Source of the DNA: Candidatus Poribacteria bacterium
GTDB lineage: Bacteria; Poribacteria; WGA-4E; WGA-3G
Direction: 5' to 3'
NCBI GenBank assembly: GCA_028818995.1
Contig: JAPPMR010000780.1
Coordinates: forward strand, 1 to 15,403
DNA: 15,403 bases
Shown: one piece after another, positions 14,575 through 15,403 of the stretch
How positions within the stretch are numbered: position 1 is the stretch's first letter
Layout: each line of letters opens with the position of its first letter
The notes under the pieces: generated by a model
Database searches by the model: none
What the model saw: the letters and a program-made list of their open reading frames with translations, nothing else
What the model was told of the DNA's origin: nothing
Position numbers and translations under genes: made by a program

Positions 14575-15403
14575 TCAATTTGCTTCCCAAAATCCGATTG
14601 AAACAGTGGTAGGCTGCGGAATAGCATTTGCAAAACGCATATTGCCATTTGCTGTCCATTTGCTAACTTGACCCGTGAATGTTGCGCCAAGCATATCGGC
14701 AATCCAGATTTCACCATCTGCGGGTGAATAGGTTACCGCGACAATAGCTGCACCAACCTCAAATTCTTTAAGTTTTGTACCAGTCGGTGATAACTTTATC
14801 AGTGAAGTGTTATTTCCTGCAAGCCACACACTCCCATCTTTTGGATTAACACTCGGTGAAACAGGATTAGGAATATCGGTTATCTTTACCAATTCTTCGC
14901 CATTAGGAGAGTAACGGACAACGGTGTCCCCCTGCGTATCTGCTATCCAAACATTCCCTTGGTAGTCTACAGACAAACCACCTTTCGGTTCGTTCAGCGG
15001 TGGTGCATTTACAAGCAGATTCCCATTTGCATCGTAGCGTGCAATTGGACCCTTTCCATCCGTTATCCAACAACTGCCATCCTTTGGATTGACAGCGACG
15101 TTGAACCTACCGCTGTCTAAATTCGCGGGTCCGTCGGGGGGAATTACTTGAGCAAGAATATCTTTTCCATCTGCAGAGATTTTTCGGACACCATCAAGTC
15201 CAGCAATCCAAACGGTTCCATCAGCAGGGTTAACAGATATGCCTGTAGGTGCTTTAATCTGGGGGGTTTGTGCAAAATCGCCTGTCGCTGGATCGTATCT
15301 GAAAACAACATTATTTGCAGGAACAGCAATCCAAACAATCCCCGTAACCGGATTGACTTGTACAGTGCTTGCATTTGTTAAACCTTCAATAGCGGATGGA
15401 TCT
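14575..15403 (-). CDS. NHL / streptogramin-lyase-like beta-propeller protein, 5'-truncated by window edge
   Basis: The minus-strand frame is open from the window edge (first complete codon ends at 15402) to TAA at 14575, giving 275 visible residues. No real start lies inside; the TTG at 14976 falls in the middle of a repeat. Repeats of about 45-50 residues each contain a VNP-DG-VWIA-like strand: VNPVTGIVWIA, VNPADGTVWIA, VNPKDGSCWIT, VDYQGNVWIA, VNPKDGSVWLA and SPADGEIWIA, interleaved with RYDP/RYSP strands. That gives about six blades, as in NHL, SMP-30 and Vgb-type propellers. Such domains act as binding platforms or lyases; no catalytic residues can be assigned. The neighbouring CARDB/toroid gene on the same strand suggests export, but the N-terminus is not visible. 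Confidence 0.82.
   Translation of the reverse strand, partial: DPSAIEGLTNASTVQVNPVTGIVWIAVPANNVVFRYDPATGDFAQTPQIKAPTGISVNPADGTVWIAGLDGVRKISADGKDILAQVIPPDGPANLDSGRFNVAVNPKDGSCWITDGKGPIARYDANGNLLVNAPPLNEPKGGLSVDYQGNVWIADTQGDTVVRYSPNGEELVKITDIPNPVSPSVNPKDGSVWLAGNNTSLIKLSPTGTKLKEFEVGAAIVAVTYSPADGEIWIADMLGATFTGQVSKWTANGNMRFANAIPQPTTVSIGFWEAN

Noticed and set aside
14575..14976. Short complete gene starting with TTG 14976
   Set aside because: The frame stays open with regular propeller repeats to the window edge, so this TTG is an internal Leu.
15144..15374. Minus-strand 76-codon ORF and its plus-strand mirror
   Set aside because: Both are shadows of the propeller gene in other frames; no family features.

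Overview
The window comes from a diderm (Gram-negative-type) bacterium. It encodes two Omp85/BamA-like outer-membrane barrels and many secreted proteins with N-terminal signal peptides. The DNA looks moderately AT-rich. Twin LamG lectins, PA14 domains, DUF4159, a CARDB/alpha-toroid protein and an Rpn-type nuclease with EQGI repeats occurring together is typical of environmental lineages such as Candidatus Poribacteria or the wider Planctomycetes/Latescibacteria-like world. That placement is inference from gene content, not a proven assignment.

Left part (1-7662, + strand): a tandemly duplicated envelope module. The order is Omp85 barrel 1 (5' end outside the window), PA14 protein A, a wrecked Omp85 copy, a MITE-like palindromic insertion, PA14 protein B, Omp85 barrel 2, and a DUF4159 protein. 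Each PA14 protein has a TonB-like N-terminal inner-membrane anchor, a Pro-rich then Gly-rich periplasmic stretch, and a C-terminal PA14 (glycan-binding type) domain. PA14-B overlaps barrel 2 by ATGA, which suggests that an anchored PA14 protein plus an Omp85 barrel is the functional pair. The broken copy keeps the 5' end of one barrel gene and the 3' end of another, so it records an internal deletion in a [barrel-PA14] array.

Middle part (7689-11968, - strand, convergent with the first block): in transcription order, an Rpn/PD-(D/E)XK nuclease-family gene, a small FmdB-type zinc-ribbon protein, DNA polymerase III delta subunit (holA, with an unusually large insertion), and two tandem LamG-domain secreted proteins. 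Gaps are 16-70 nt, compatible with one transcription unit. A plausible sigma-70-type promoter lies at 11998-12026. The Rpn gene seems to have lost its original ATG (now ATA) behind a well-placed Shine-Dalgarno sequence.

Right part (12077-15403, - strand): a large secreted protein joining CARDB, an alpha/alpha-toroid with a four-cysteine CxxC pair, a second CARDB-like domain and a YdjY domain. Upstream of it is the 3' part of an NHL/streptogramin-lyase-like beta-propeller gene that runs off the window edge.

The most unusual content is the duplicated PA14/Omp85 module with its molecular fossil and the datable insertion inside it. No tRNA, rRNA, CRISPR array or intact transposase was seen.
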